From a bacterium (GTDB lineage: Bacteria > Spirochaetota > Spirochaetia > JABEVK01): a stretch of 9,187 bases of DNA. The stretch's first letter is position 1. Each line of letters starts with the position of its first letter. The DNA is taken from the NCBI GenBank assembly GCA_021782055.1, contig JAJXVP010000102.1, positions 1 through 9,187 of the forward strand, in the 5' to 3' direction. The position numbers and the translations under genes were made by a program. Positions 1 to 7,484 of this stretch are shown here, one piece after another. Below the pieces are notes generated by a model. That model saw only the letters and a program-made list of their open reading frames with translations. It was not told the origin of the DNA and searched no databases.

Positions 1-2
1 CC

Positions 3-446
3 CGCCGCACACTGGAAAGCTTAATAAAAATTGACTATCGGTATTATGCGTATCCGAATCAAGCTTTTCGCGACAGGACCCTACAATCCTTGTTCTATCA
101 CCCTGAAACTCTTCTCAAAGGCGAATCAGGCTTAGAACGCCTCTGGTTTAAGCTTTGGAAACCCCACTTAGCCTCATATTTGGTAGCCATCGCCGATGGT
201 TTTTTTGTCAGCTTTTCGCGAACTCCCTGGGACCAACCCGCAGTGACGGCAAGCGACGCCATGATTATTCGCTGGGTTCCTCATTATGAACAGGTCAGTT
301 TTCACCTGGGTGCTTTTCGACAAGGCTTCGCCCCGGTAACTGTCGAAACCTCGACACAAAAGCTATTTCAATTACCCCTCCATGAGGAGCAATTCGAAAG
401 CTTTACCCAATGGAAAAATAGCGCCTGGTTGCAGTCCTTTCCTTGA
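3..446 (+). CDS. Unrecognised protein, 3' part only (5' end outside window)
   Basis: The frame is open from the left edge of the window to a TGA at 444-446, giving 147 codons with no stop, so the gene is cut by the window. A TTG at 90 could serve as a start, but the frame continues upstream through charged and aromatic residues (for example DYRYYAYPNQAF), so I read this as an internal codon. The visible part is rich in Trp, Phe, Tyr and His, has no clear membrane segment or signal peptide, and ends in ...SAWLQSFP. I do not recognise a family and assign no function. The next gene starts 45 bp downstream on the same strand with its own strong ribosome-binding site, so the two may share a transcript. 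I am fairly sure it is coding because of the length and the non-shadow position, but not of what it does. Confidence 0.6.
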   Translation, partial: RRTLESLIKIDYRYYAYPNQAFRDRTLQSLFYHPETLLKGESGLERLWFKLWKPHLASYLVAIADGFFVSFSRTPWDQPAVTASDAMIIRWVPHYEQVSFHLGAFRQGFAPVTVETSTQKLFQLPLHEEQFESFTQWKNSAWLQSFP

Positions 447-491
447 CTCAATCAAAAGTGCTACCTTTTTATAAGAAAAAGGGAGGTAGCG

Positions 492-1076
492 ATGCACAAT
501 TTTTTTCTTGACGTCGATAAATTGTTTCAAGTAACCTGGGTCGTCATAGCCACCAAAGTGGGTGTGATCCTTATCATCGGGTTTCTGGCCCTTCAAGCAG
601 TCAAGTCTGTCTTTAAATTTTTAAGCAAAAGAACGGGCTTCGACCCTAATTTTTTGCGTCCCCTCGAAAAGATTTTCAAAACCATCATTATAACGCCGAC
701 GGTCTTTGTCGGCCTCTCGGTCCTCGGCATAGGTTTTGAAGGGGCTTGGACCTTTCTCACCACCCTCTTGGCTTTGATTGCGATTGGCTTCATTGCCGTT
801 TGGAGCGTCTTGAGTAATTTCGTCTGTGCGTTTCTTATTTTGGTTTTAAAGCCCTTTAATGTTGGGGACGAGGTGTCCTTTCCTGGCGAAAATATTTCAG
901 GGCGGGTTGTTGATTTGTCCTTGGCTTATACGACGATCCGGCAGGCTGACGGTATGCTCTTTCGCATTCCCAATAACTTGTTTTTTCAAAAGACGGTGGC
1001 CTGCCGCTCAACCGAAAAGCCCCCCAAAACGCTTATGGAACAGTTCCGTTCTACCAGTCCTGCTACGTTGGTCTAA
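492..1076 (+). CDS. Small mechanosensitive ion channel, MscS family
   Basis: The 194-residue product is likely an inner-membrane channel of the MscS family, which opens under membrane tension to release solutes in osmotic downshock. Hydrophobic segments lie at about residues 17-37, 61-81 and 87-119. The third is followed by the MscS signature: a pore-helix-like stretch WSVLSNFVCAFLILVLKPF, then NVGDEV (123-128), then the beta-domain pattern ending in FRIPNN (157-162). The large cytoplasmic alpha/beta vestibule of E. coli MscS (286 aa) is missing: the protein stops about 30 residues after the IPNN motif. This shortened architecture occurs in small MscS-like proteins, and I see no frameshift that would restore a longer tail. 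The ATG is preceded by GGGAGG at 481-486, a very good Shine-Dalgarno at normal spacing. The family call is strong; ion selectivity and true gating by tension are inferred. Confidence 0.85.
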   Translation: MHNFFLDVDKLFQVTWVVIATKVGVILIIGFLALQAVKSVFKFLSKRTGFDPNFLRPLEKIFKTIIITPTVFVGLSVLGIGFEGAWTFLTTLLALIAIGFIAVWSVLSNFVCAFLILVLKPFNVGDEVSFPGENISGRVVDLSLAYTTIRQADGMLFRIPNNLFFQKTVACRSTEKPPKTLMEQFRSTSPATLV

Positions 1077-1095
1077 TTACGGTTGAACTTAGACC
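1070..1095 (+). other. Inverted repeat overlapping the mscS-like stop codon
   Basis: GGTCTAA (1070-1076, the last three bases being the TAA stop) is repeated as TTAGACC at 1089-1095, giving a perfect 7-bp stem with a 12-nt loop. No T-run follows on the plus strand, so it is not a standard intrinsic terminator. It could be a 3'-end stabilising hairpin, a weak termination site, or chance. Confidence 0.3.
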
Positions 1096-1103
1096 TCGTC
1101 ACG

Positions 1104-1129
1104 AAAAAAAAGCCGCCCCGAAGGGCGGC
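1104..1129 (-). terminator. Intrinsic terminator of the outer-membrane protein gene
   Basis: GCCGCCC at 1112-1118 pairs perfectly with GGGCGGC at 1123-1129 around a 4-base loop (CGAA on plus, TTCG on the minus transcript, a very stable tetraloop). On the minus strand the stem is followed directly by eight T residues (A-run 1104-1111 on plus). This is a textbook rho-independent terminator 36 bp past the stop codon of the minus-strand gene at 1165. On the plus strand the hairpin has no adjacent T-run, so it should not terminate the mscS-like transcript. Confidence 0.92.
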
Positions 1130-1164
1130 CGCACACGTTGAAACTTTTTGACTAGATTTTGTTA

Positions 1165-2454
1165 TTAGTACGCGTAGATGGTGCCCACGCTGATGACGTC
1201 GGCGGCAGGTTGAGAGTTGCCACCGGTGCTTCCCATGTAGTGCCCCCAACCGAAGGCGAAGGTGGCGGGTCCAGCAACAATTTGAACGGCAGGTTCAATG
1301 CCCGAGTAAGAACCTGTAGCGAACAAGGCAGAAGCAGTGCCCATGTAATCAAACACACGGTAGGTCAGCATGGGGATGATGTTGAACGAAGGAGCCACAT
1401 TGGCAAAGGTGTACTGCAGGCGGGTGCTGGAGCTGACGCCAGGTTTGTCTTCGGTAGTAACACCGAAGCTAGAGGCGCTGGTGAACAGACCAAAGTCTTC
1501 TCCCAGCCACAGGCCCTTGGCTCCCAAGCCACTAAAGTCGTAACCGGCAGTGGCGAACAAGTTCATACTGCTGTGGGATTTTCCATCAACCTTGTCGGTC
1601 GCGACGTTCAACGATTCCAAGCTGAGTGAGACTTTCAAAGCTGAAACCTGAGCGGGGGCGGCGTCAACAGTGACAAAGAAGTTGCTCCAGCTGTTGCTGT
1701 TGGCGGCACCGGTGTAGCCAAGCTTGATGTCGCCCATGTCTTTCATGGTGTACGAAGCCAAGTAACTGAGGCTACTAGAAATGTCGCCCAAGTTAACCGC
1801 ACCATTCGTGGCACTCTGGTTGTTTGAAACTAAACCGAGTTCCAAGCCTGAGGCAAATGAGGGTTTGTAAAGAACTTCTTCACCCTGTTGACCGCTGAAG
1901 AAACCGCCTGTTGCGGCCCACTTGCCACCGTTGGCAAAGTAGCTACCGGTGCTGTAGGGGGTACCAGTAGGGAACCCAGCCGCCGTGTTGTTCGCACCAA
2001 TGAACAGGTTCGTGTTGAAGTCCGAAGCAACCTGCGATTTGTAGGCGAAGTCGGTATCGCGGAGCATACCAGCGCCGACCAAAACCTGAGCGTCGAACAG
2101 CTTGGCGTACGCTTCGGCATACTTCATGGCAATGATCGTACCGTTGTTGGGGTCATATTCGAAACGGCTGTTGAAACCGCCGAGCTTCGAATCATAGGTC
2201 AGCATCATACGGGCAAACGAGCCGTTCTTTTGCTGTTTGTTGAGCACGTCGACATAGTCGAGGGACTTTGCCTGCCAATCGGCGGGGCTGAAAGATTCAG
2301 CACCAACAGCATAACCGCTGATCTTGAGTTTGCTGGCGTTGGCGGCCAGTTCTTTAACCTGATCAGCTAAAGCGTTGTCGCTGGTGGGGGCATTTTGGGC
2401 CCAGGCCATGGCGGCAAAACCGGCCAAGGTCAGGACAGAAATCATCCTTTTCAT
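1165..2454 (-). CDS. Secreted beta-barrel outer-membrane protein (porin-like), unclassified
   Basis: The 429-residue precursor begins with a classical Sec signal peptide: MKR, a hydrophobic core (ISVLTLAGFAAMA) and a likely signal-peptidase I site after AWA (residue 19, AWA|QN). The mature chain is rich in Gly, Ser, Ala, Asn, Thr, Tyr and Phe with alternating polar and apolar residues, has no further membrane helices, and ends in ...SVGTIYAY. A C-terminal aromatic residue is typical of BAM-assembled outer-membrane barrels. The first about 35 mature residues (DNALADQVKELAANASKLK) look helical and may be a periplasmic or plug segment. I cannot place it in a named porin family. An in-frame TTG at 2472 would add six residues (MTKEST), but those codons contain the AAAGGAG ribosome-binding site for the ATG at 2454, so I choose 2454. 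The gene stands alone, with its own terminator. Confidence 0.8.
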   Translation of the reverse strand: MKRMISVLTLAGFAAMAWAQNAPTSDNALADQVKELAANASKLKISGYAVGAESFSPADWQAKSLDYVDVLNKQQKNGSFARMMLTYDSKLGGFNSRFEYDPNNGTIIAMKYAEAYAKLFDAQVLVGAGMLRDTDFAYKSQVASDFNTNLFIGANNTAAGFPTGTPYSTGSYFANGGKWAATGGFFSGQQGEEVLYKPSFASGLELGLVSNNQSATNGAVNLGDISSSLSYLASYTMKDMGDIKLGYTGAANSNSWSNFFVTVDAAPAQVSALKVSLSLESLNVATDKVDGKSHSSMNLFATAGYDFSGLGAKGLWLGEDFGLFTSASSFGVTTEDKPGVSSSTRLQYTFANVAPSFNIIPMLTYRVFDYMGTASALFATGSYSGIEPAVQIVAGPATFAFGWGHYMGSTGGNSQPAADVISVGTIYAY

Positions 2455-2460
2455 CGTTGA

Positions 2461-2467
2461 CTCCTTT
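2461..2467 (-). promoter_or_regulatory. Ribosome-binding site that fixes the start of the outer-membrane protein gene
   Basis: On the minus strand the sequence is AAAGGAG, then six bases, then ATG at 2454-2452. It is a near-perfect Shine-Dalgarno at ideal spacing. It overlaps the codons that an upstream TTG start (2472) would translate, which argues strongly for the ATG. Confidence 0.85.
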
Positions 2468-2476
2468 GTCAATTTC

Positions 2477-2489
2477 GCGGCAGTGCCGC
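2477..2489. promoter_or_regulatory. Perfect 13-bp palindrome upstream of the outer-membrane protein gene
   Basis: GCGGCA-G-TGCCGC is a perfect inverted repeat ending 9 bp upstream of the Shine-Dalgarno. It stands out as GC-rich against AT-rich surroundings. A second, shorter odd-centred palindrome, TTGC-C-GCAA (2521-2529), lies 31 bp further out and shares the heptamer TGCCGCA (2484-2490 and 2522-2528). They could be operator half-sites for a regulator or, for the first, a small hairpin in the mRNA leader. No regulator is known from the sequence. Confidence 0.4.
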
Positions 2490-2607
2490 ACGTTGAGAGG
2501 GGTTTACCAGAGCCCTAAACTTGCCGCAACAGCTTTTTGCCCTTTTCACGAAATCCTAAAAAATCACCTTTTTCTAAAGATATTTCTCATCTTTTTCTCA
2601 AAGAATT

Positions 2608-2636
2608 TTGATAATTCCCTCACGGAACCCTAACAA
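2608..2636 (-). promoter_or_regulatory. Tentative promoter for the outer-membrane protein gene
   Basis: On the minus strand TTGTTA (2636-2631) and TATCAA (2613-2608) are separated by exactly 17 bp, each matching four of six consensus -35/-10 positions. Transcription would start near 2601, giving a leader of about 147 nt that contains the GCGGCAGTGCCGC palindrome. The match is modest and other AT-rich hexamers exist nearby. Confidence 0.3.
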
Positions 2637-2732
2637 TTCCCCCAAGATCACGGCTTTTTAAAGCCAAGCTGTCTCAGAAGATTTCCTGAGTCAAAACCAA
2701 GGAGTGGAAAGTACCCAAATCAATTGAGTGAT

Positions 2733-2764
2733 TCTTTATGACACACATAAGTCTTTATGACACA
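2733..2764. repeat. Two 13-bp direct repeats upstream of the clpB promoter
   Basis: TCTTTATGACACA occurs at 2733-2745 and again, without mismatch, at 2752-2764, so start-to-start spacing is 19 bp. The second copy ends 7 bp before the -35 hexamer TTGACG at 2772. The first copy also forms TTATG-ACACA-CATAA, a 5-bp inverted repeat (2736-2750). The position is right for activator binding or for a second RNA-polymerase contact. No known heat-shock operator (CIRCE, HAIR) matches. Confidence 0.55.
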
Positions 2765-2771
2765 TTTTTTC

Positions 2772-2798
2772 TTGACGAGACGTTTCATCTTTTTTAAT
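2772..2798 (+). promoter_or_regulatory. Likely clpB promoter
   Basis: TTGACG (2772-2777) matches five of six -35 positions. TTTAAT (2793-2798) matches five of six -10 positions with a short 15-bp spacer; TAATTT (2795-2800) gives the ideal 17-bp spacer but a weaker hexamer. Transcription would start near 2805, about 35 nt before the clpB ATG, whose ribosome-binding site is GAGGAA at 2830-2835. The sequence does not look like a sigma-32 promoter (no CCCCAT-type -10). Confidence 0.5.
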
Positions 2799-2838
2799 TT
2801 ATCATAGTTGGGAAATCTCCCGGACAAGCGAGGAAACC

Positions 2839-5430
2839 ATGAACGCTGACCGTTTAACTTTAAAAGCTCAAGAGGCCCTACAGGCCGCGGCCACCTTGGC
2901 CGACCAAAACAACCATCAAGCGGCGGGGCTAGACCACCTCGTCTCAGCCCTCTTAGCCCAAAAAGAAGGCATCACTGCCCCTCTCTTGGATAAAATGGGG
3001 GTCGATCGGGCCGCCCTTCAAAAGCAAATTGATGATCGTCTAGCCCTAGCCCCTCGGGTTTACGGCTCCAACGGCAATGTGACCTGGGAAGGTGCCCTCA
3101 CCCGCGTCATTGCCAAGAGCGAAGCCGAAGCAGACAAGCTTAAAGATGATTACATTTCAACTGAGCACCTTTTGATCGCCCTGTGCGAAAACGAAGGTTC
3201 CACCGGCGAGCTCTTGCGCAAAGCTGGGGTGACCCGCCAAGCGATTCTGGCCGCCCTTCAAAGCGTACGCGGCAGTCAACGAGTTACCGATCAAAACCCC
3301 GAGAACCGTTACCAAGTTCTTGAAAAGTATACTCGGGACCTGACAGCCCTCGCCCGTAAAGAGAAACTCGACCCGGTCATTGGCCGCGATGAAGAAATCC
3401 GCCGGGTTATGCAGGTTCTTTCACGCAAATCCAAAAACAACCCTGTGCTTATCGGAGAGCCCGGGGTAGGAAAAACCGCTGTCGTCGAAGGTCTGGCCCG
3501 CCGGATTGTTGCCGGGGATGTGCCCGAAAGCCTCAAGAATAAAAAGGTCCTCGCCTTGGACCTTGGGTCACTCATCGCCGGGACAAAATACCGAGGTGAG
3601 TTTGAAGAGCGGTTGAAAGCCGTGATCAAAGAAGTCACAGCCGCCGAGGGCCAAATCATCCTCTTTATTGACGAGCTGCACACCATTATGGGTGCCGGCG
3701 CCGCTGACGGCGCTATGGATGCTTCCAACCTCCTTAAACCCGCCCTATCGCGGGGCGAGCTACGCACCATTGGTGCCACCACACTCGACGAGTACCGCAA
3801 GCACATCGAAAAAGACGCCGCGTTTGAACGGCGCTTTCAGCCTGTCTATACCAATGAACCCAGTGTCGAAGATACGGTAACCATTCTGCGCGGCATCAAA
3901 GAACGCTACGAGGTTCACCACGGGGTACGTATCCGCGATGAAGCCTTACTTGCGGCGGCGACTCTGTCAGACCGTTATATCACCACCCGCTTTTTGCCCG
4001 ACAAAGCCATCGACCTCGTGGACGAAGCCGCCAGCCGACTCAAGATGGAAATTGAGAGCCAACCCGTCGACTTGGACAAAATTGAGCGCAAGATTCTTCA
4101 GCTCAATATCGAAAAGCAGGCGCTTTCGCGTGAAGAAGACGCAGAATCGCGCGAAAGGCTAGCCAACATTGAACGGGAGCTGAGCGAGCTAGGCACACAG
4201 CGAGGTGCCATGCACCTGCAATGGAGCAACGAAAAACACGTGATCGAAGAAATTCGCGCCGCAAAAAGCCAAATTGAAGAACTTAGGGCCCGCGAAGCCC
4301 AATACGAACGCGAAGGCAACCTCACCGGCGCCGCCGAAATCAAACACGGTAAAATTCCCCAGCTCAAAAAACAGCTGGACGAAAAATCCGCCAGGCTCGC
4401 CGAAATTCAAAAAACGGGTTCCCTTCTACGAGAAGAAGTTGGCGAGGAGGACATTGCCCGCGTCGTCTCGACCTGGACCGGCATTCCCGTGTCGAAAATG
4501 CTCTCAAGTGAAAAACAAAAACTATTAAACCTCGAAGGAATCCTCGGTCAGAGGGTGGTTGGCCAAGACCAGGCTATCGCCGCTGTTTCGGATGCGATTC
4601 GCCGCAACAAAGCCGGACTTTCTGACCTCAACAGGCCCCTAGGAAGTTTTATCTTTTTAGGCCCCACGGGCGTAGGAAAAACCGAGCTTGCCAAGGCGCT
4701 GGCCGAGTTCCTGTTCAACGACGAAAAAGCCCTGAAGCGAATTGATATGAGCGAGTACATGGAAAAGCACGCCGTTAGTCGACTCATCGGGGCGCCCCCT
4801 GGCTATGTGGGGTACGATGAGGGTGGGCAACTAACCGAAGCAGTCCGCCGACGCCCCTACTCGGTGGTCTTGTTCGACGAAATTGAAAAAGCTCACCCTG
4901 ATGTTTTCAACGTCCTTTTACAGCTTCTCGACGAAGGGCGTCTTACCGATGGGCAAGGGCGTCTGGTTGATTTTCGCCAAACCATCGTGATCATGACAAG
5001 CAACGTGGGTAGCGACCTGATCTTAGGTGCCGAAAAAACCGAAGATGTCGCCGACGAAGTATTTGCGCGCCTTAAGGGGCTGTTCCGCCCCGAGTTCTTG
5101 AACCGTGTCGACGAAATGATTTTGTTCCACAAGCTCGGCAAACAGCACATCTTGGGCATCGTCGACCTCCAACTGCGCTTTTTACGCCAACGTCTCGTAG
5201 AACGCAAGTTGACCCTAGAGGTCACCGACGCGGCCAAACAGCACCTGGCAGACGAAGGCTGGGACCCGGCCTTTGGTGCCCGCCCCCTCAAACGAACCAT
5301 CCAAAACTTACTGCAGAACCCGCTGTCGCGTCGGCTTTTGGAAGGAACCTTTGGTGAGGATGATCATATCGTCGTTGATGTTGGCTCTGAGGGTCTGAGT
5401 TTTACTTCTGATCGTTTAGCCGGGCGGTAA
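2839..5430 (+). CDS. clpB: ClpB, ATP-dependent protein disaggregase (Hsp100)
   Basis: ClpB is a cytoplasmic hexameric AAA+ machine that works with DnaK/DnaJ/GrpE to pull polypeptides out of heat-induced aggregates. The 863-residue protein is full length for the family. In order: N-domain (about 1-145); NBD1 with Walker A GEPGVGKT (206-213), Walker B LFIDEL (D278/E279), pore-loop tyrosine in KYRGEFE (Y251) and Arg fingers in ERRF (R331/R332); the M-domain coiled coil typical of ClpB and absent from ClpA (about 405-530); NBD2 with Walker A GPTGVGKT (608-615), Walker B VVLFDE (D680/E681), pore-loop GYVGYD (Y656), Arg finger FLNR (R756) and sensor-2 GARPLKR (R815). No IGL/IGF loop for ClpP docking is evident. 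All catalytic residues are intact. The ATG follows GAGGAA at good spacing. Regulation is probably heat or stress linked, through the promoter and direct repeats upstream. A small metalloprotease-like gene begins 5 bp downstream. Confidence 0.98.
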   Translation: MNADRLTLKAQEALQAAATLADQNNHQAAGLDHLVSALLAQKEGITAPLLDKMGVDRAALQKQIDDRLALAPRVYGSNGNVTWEGALTRVIAKSEAEADKLKDDYISTEHLLIALCENEGSTGELLRKAGVTRQAILAALQSVRGSQRVTDQNPENRYQVLEKYTRDLTALARKEKLDPVIGRDEEIRRVMQVLSRKSKNNPVLIGEPGVGKTAVVEGLARRIVAGDVPESLKNKKVLALDLGSLIAGTKYRGEFEERLKAVIKEVTAAEGQIILFIDELHTIMGAGAADGAMDASNLLKPALSRGELRTIGATTLDEYRKHIEKDAAFERRFQPVYTNEPSVEDTVTILRGIKERYEVHHGVRIRDEALLAAATLSDRYITTRFLPDKAIDLVDEAASRLKMEIESQPVDLDKIERKILQLNIEKQALSREEDAESRERLANIERELSELGTQRGAMHLQWSNEKHVIEEIRAAKSQIEELRAREAQYEREGNLTGAAEIKHGKIPQLKKQLDEKSARLAEIQKTGSLLREEVGEEDIARVVSTWTGIPVSKMLSSEKQKLLNLEGILGQRVVGQDQAIAAVSDAIRRNKAGLSDLNRPLGSFIFLGPTGVGKTELAKALAEFLFNDEKALKRIDMSEYMEKHAVSRLIGAPPGYVGYDEGGQLTEAVRRRPYSVVLFDEIEKAHPDVFNVLLQLLDEGRLTDGQGRLVDFRQTIVIMTSNVGSDLILGAEKTEDVADEVFARLKGLFRPEFLNRVDEMILFHKLGKQHILGIVDLQLRFLRQRLVERKLTLEVTDAAKQHLADEGWDPAFGARPLKRTIQNLLQNPLSRRLLEGTFGEDDHIVVDVGSEGLSFTSDRLAGR

Positions 5431-5435
5431 AGACC

Positions 5436-5915
5436 ATGCCCAAACTGCAGCGAGTCCTGCTCATGCTTTTCGAGTGGCTGTGGGAACAGCCCCAAACCTT
5501 ATTGGGCGCCTGCCTTCGTCTGGCCTTTCAGGGGGCGGAGCGCTGGTTGAGGCTCGATGATGGCAAGTCCAACACCGGCCCCTTCGTCCTGCGCCTCAAC
5601 GGCAACTGGGGGGCGTTCTGCCTGGGGCAAACCATCTTGATGGGTTTACCGGCAGGCTACCCCGGCCTCGAACCAATGCTTCGTCACGAAGCCGGACACA
5701 GCCGTCAATCAAGGCTTTTAGGCCCCTTGTACTTGGTGGTCATTGGCCTACCCTCACTCCTCTGGGCGGCGTGGTACACCTGGAGACTCAGGCACCGGCA
5801 CACCAAAGCACCCCTCCCCTACGGTTGGTTTTATACCGAAGCCTGGGCTGACCGCTGGGCGTGGCGAGGTCCGGTTCCCCCAGATTTAACTCAGTTTAAC
5901 TCAAACCTCCGGTGA
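5436..5915 (+). CDS. Small membrane-associated HExxH (putative zinc metallopeptidase-like) protein
   Basis: The 159-residue product carries HEAGH (H84, E85, H88), the HExxH zinc-site motif, followed by QSRLLGPLYLVVIGLPSL, a pattern I associate with conserved hypothetical proteins that have HExxH, then QS, then a GxLYL..IGxPSL membrane stretch. A hydrophobic segment spans about 94-114. Downstream, FYTEAWAD (132-139) supplies E135 and D139, plausible third-ligand residues as in gluzincin ExxxD motifs. No signal peptide is obvious, though residues 7-31 are fairly hydrophobic. Proteolysis is inferred from motif only; the length is short for a peptidase. The ATG is 5 bp after the clpB stop, with no strong Shine-Dalgarno, suggesting translational coupling to clpB and a shared transcript. 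An ATG at 5463 (residue 10) is an alternative start. The last 15 bp overlap the convergent carboxypeptidase gene. Confidence 0.7.
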   Translation: MPKLQRVLLMLFEWLWEQPQTLLGACLRLAFQGAERWLRLDDGKSNTGPFVLRLNGNWGAFCLGQTILMGLPAGYPGLEPMLRHEAGHSRQSRLLGPLYLVVIGLPSLLWAAWYTWRLRHRHTKAPLPYGWFYTEAWADRWAWRGPVPPDLTQFNSNLR

Positions 5916-7421
5916 CAGCCCGTAGAGTTCAGAATACTTGGTGTTCAGGTAAGCTAAAAAAGGACGTGCGCTTAAGGGCTGACCAGTCACCCGGCGGCAC
6001 AGCTCCCCGGCAGAGTAGACTGCGCCGTGTCTGTGAATGTTGGTACGCAACCAAGCTAGAGTAGGCGCCACATCGCCTGCGCGCAGTTGAGCCTCCCAAT
6101 CAGGAAGTGCCTGCCGCAGGCGACCAGTAAATTGCGCCGCGTATAAGTTCCCCAGAGCGTAGGTAGGAAAGTATCCCAGCCCCCCCATCGCCCAGTGAAT
6201 ATCTTGCAAACACCCCTCAGCGTCGTTTTCGGGACGTACCCCCAAAAGTTTTTGCGAAAGCTCATTCCACGCTGATGGAACCTCATCAGAGCTCAGGTTG
6301 CCGTCAAGCAGAGCAGTCTCGAGCCGAAAGCGCAACAAAATATGCAAGGTATAGGTCACCTCGTCGGCCTCGACGCGAATCAACGACGGTTCAACCCGGT
6401 TGACGGCTCGATAAAACTTTTCGGCGTCCACGCCGGCCAGAGCCTCAGGAAAATGCCTTCTAAGAAGAGGAAAGCAGAACTCGGCGAAGGGGCGAGACCG
6501 CGCCACCATGTTTTCCCAGAAACGCGACTGACTTTCGTGTAGACCAAGCGACGTACCCGAGGCTAACGAAGTTTCAGCCAGCCGTGGGTCAAAGCCCTGT
6601 TCGTAGAGGGCATGGCCCGTTTCGTGGATAGCGCCAAAAAACGCCATGTTGAAAAAGTTTTCGTCCCAGCGAGTCGTAATTCGCACATCGTGGTAGCCCA
6701 AGGTGGTACAAAACGGATGGGCGGTGGTATCCAGCCGGCCAGCTCGACTGTCAAACCCCAGTAGACTCATCATTTCACGGACAACTGCTTCTTGGTGTTC
6801 ACGAGGATACTTACGGTACAAAAACGACGCATCCTGAGGTTGCGACTCTTTGATGCGCGCTGTCAGGCGGCTTATCCCCGGCTCAAGCTCGTCAAAGACT
6901 TGGCGTAATTCTCGCGTGGTAGCAAAAGGCTCATATTCTACTAAAAGCGCATCATAGGGTTCTTCGGTATAGCCGACTCGGTCGGCCGTCTCGCGGGCCA
7001 GGTCAACTAGTTGACGCAGGTAAGGGGCAAATTGCTGAAAGTCCGAGTCACGGCGGGCCTGGGCCCAAGCACTCTGGGCGAGCCCTACAAGACGGGCCTT
7101 CCGTTCGGCAAATTCCAGAGACAATTTCGAAGATCGTTGATAGTCACGGTAAAGACGATCCACGAGGGCCCGATCAATGTCGCTAGGTAGCGTGGCGTCG
7201 TGAAGGCCCGTCGTTAAGGCCCCCAGGTGAGGAGAGGTTTTGGCCTCGTAGATCAGCCCCTCTAACAAGGCAAGCTGTTCTGAACGCTCAAGAACGCCTT
7301 CGGGCGGTAAGTTGGTCTCTTGATCCCATTCTAAGACAGCTTTAATGCGAGAAAGTCGCGTGACGCGGCGATCAAGCTCTCTGAGTTCGGTTATTTGGCT
7401 TTCATTCGTTTGCGGTAGCAT
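5901..7421 (-). CDS. M32 family metallocarboxypeptidase (carboxypeptidase Taq type)
   Basis: M32 enzymes are cytoplasmic zinc (or cobalt) carboxypeptidases that remove C-terminal residues from peptides; the 506-residue length is standard for the family. All family signatures are present in order: HPF (235-237), DVRITTR (245-251), the zinc site HETGH (H266, E267, H270), HESQSRFWEN (295-304, with E296 the expected third ligand), the IRxEAD region (348-353), DIHW (407-410) and GYFPTYALGN (416-425). Nothing appears truncated. The ATG at 7421 has AGGA on the minus strand about 8 nt upstream. The gene is transcribed toward clpB and its partner, and its final 15 bp overlap the partner's 3' end on the opposite strand, with no hairpin terminator visible between them. 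The probable role is intracellular peptide turnover. It is divergent from the DRTGG operon and no functional link is evident. Confidence 0.95.
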   Translation of the reverse strand: MLPQTNESQITELRELDRRVTRLSRIKAVLEWDQETNLPPEGVLERSEQLALLEGLIYEAKTSPHLGALTTGLHDATLPSDIDRALVDRLYRDYQRSSKLSLEFAERKARLVGLAQSAWAQARRDSDFQQFAPYLRQLVDLARETADRVGYTEEPYDALLVEYEPFATTRELRQVFDELEPGISRLTARIKESQPQDASFLYRKYPREHQEAVVREMMSLLGFDSRAGRLDTTAHPFCTTLGYHDVRITTRWDENFFNMAFFGAIHETGHALYEQGFDPRLAETSLASGTSLGLHESQSRFWENMVARSRPFAEFCFPLLRRHFPEALAGVDAEKFYRAVNRVEPSLIRVEADEVTYTLHILLRFRLETALLDGNLSSDEVPSAWNELSQKLLGVRPENDAEGCLQDIHWAMGGLGYFPTYALGNLYAAQFTGRLRQALPDWEAQLRAGDVAPTLAWLRTNIHRHGAVYSAGELCRRVTGQPLSARPFLAYLNTKYSELYGLSPEV

Positions 7422-7484
7422 GTGGCTATCCTAGCACCAGGACTCAATTAGGAAAAGCGTGCCCCCAGAGCGAGGCCTTTCCCC

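Larger units (their letters stand above)
2455..2838. other. Gene-free divergent regulatory region between the outer-membrane protein gene and clpB
   Basis: This 384-bp stretch is more AT-rich than the flanking genes, carries many poly-T and poly-A tracts, and has no convincing reading frame or RNA gene. It holds the start signals for two divergent genes. On the left are a palindrome and a tentative minus-strand promoter. In the middle is a short inverted repeat GGCTTT-TT-AAAGCC (2652-2665) of unknown meaning. On the right are tandem direct repeats and a clpB promoter. No CIRCE element (TTAGCACTC-N9-GAGTGCTAA) is present. Confidence 0.7.

Noticed and set aside
443..475. TTGACT (443-448) and TATAAG (470-475) as a promoter for the mscS-like gene
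   Set aside because: The spacer is 21 bp, and the start point near 482 would fall inside the Shine-Dalgarno, so it cannot be a useful promoter.
1112..1129. The GC hairpin as a bidirectional terminator also serving the mscS-like gene
   Set aside because: On the plus strand the stem is followed by CGCACACGTTG; the nearest T-run (1146-1150) is too far downstream to act.
1159..2370. Open plus-strand frames at 1159-1629 and 1888-2370 opposite the outer-membrane protein gene
   Set aside because: They are antisense to a gene with signal peptide, RBS and terminator, and their translations are low-complexity Gly/Val/Arg-rich with no family pattern.
2470..2472. TTG start for the outer-membrane protein, giving 435 residues
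   Set aside because: The extra codons contain the AAAGGAG ribosome-binding site of the ATG at 2454, and the signal peptide begins properly with MKR from that ATG.
2652..2665. GGCTTTTTAAAGCC hairpin as a terminator
   Set aside because: The 2-base loop is too tight, no T-run follows on either strand, and no gene ends nearby.
3309..5300. Long minus-strand frames inside clpB (3309-3806, 4098-4367, 4893-5300)
   Set aside because: clpB is intact with all catalytic motifs; the antisense products are Arg/Ser-rich, as expected of reverse-complemented coding DNA.
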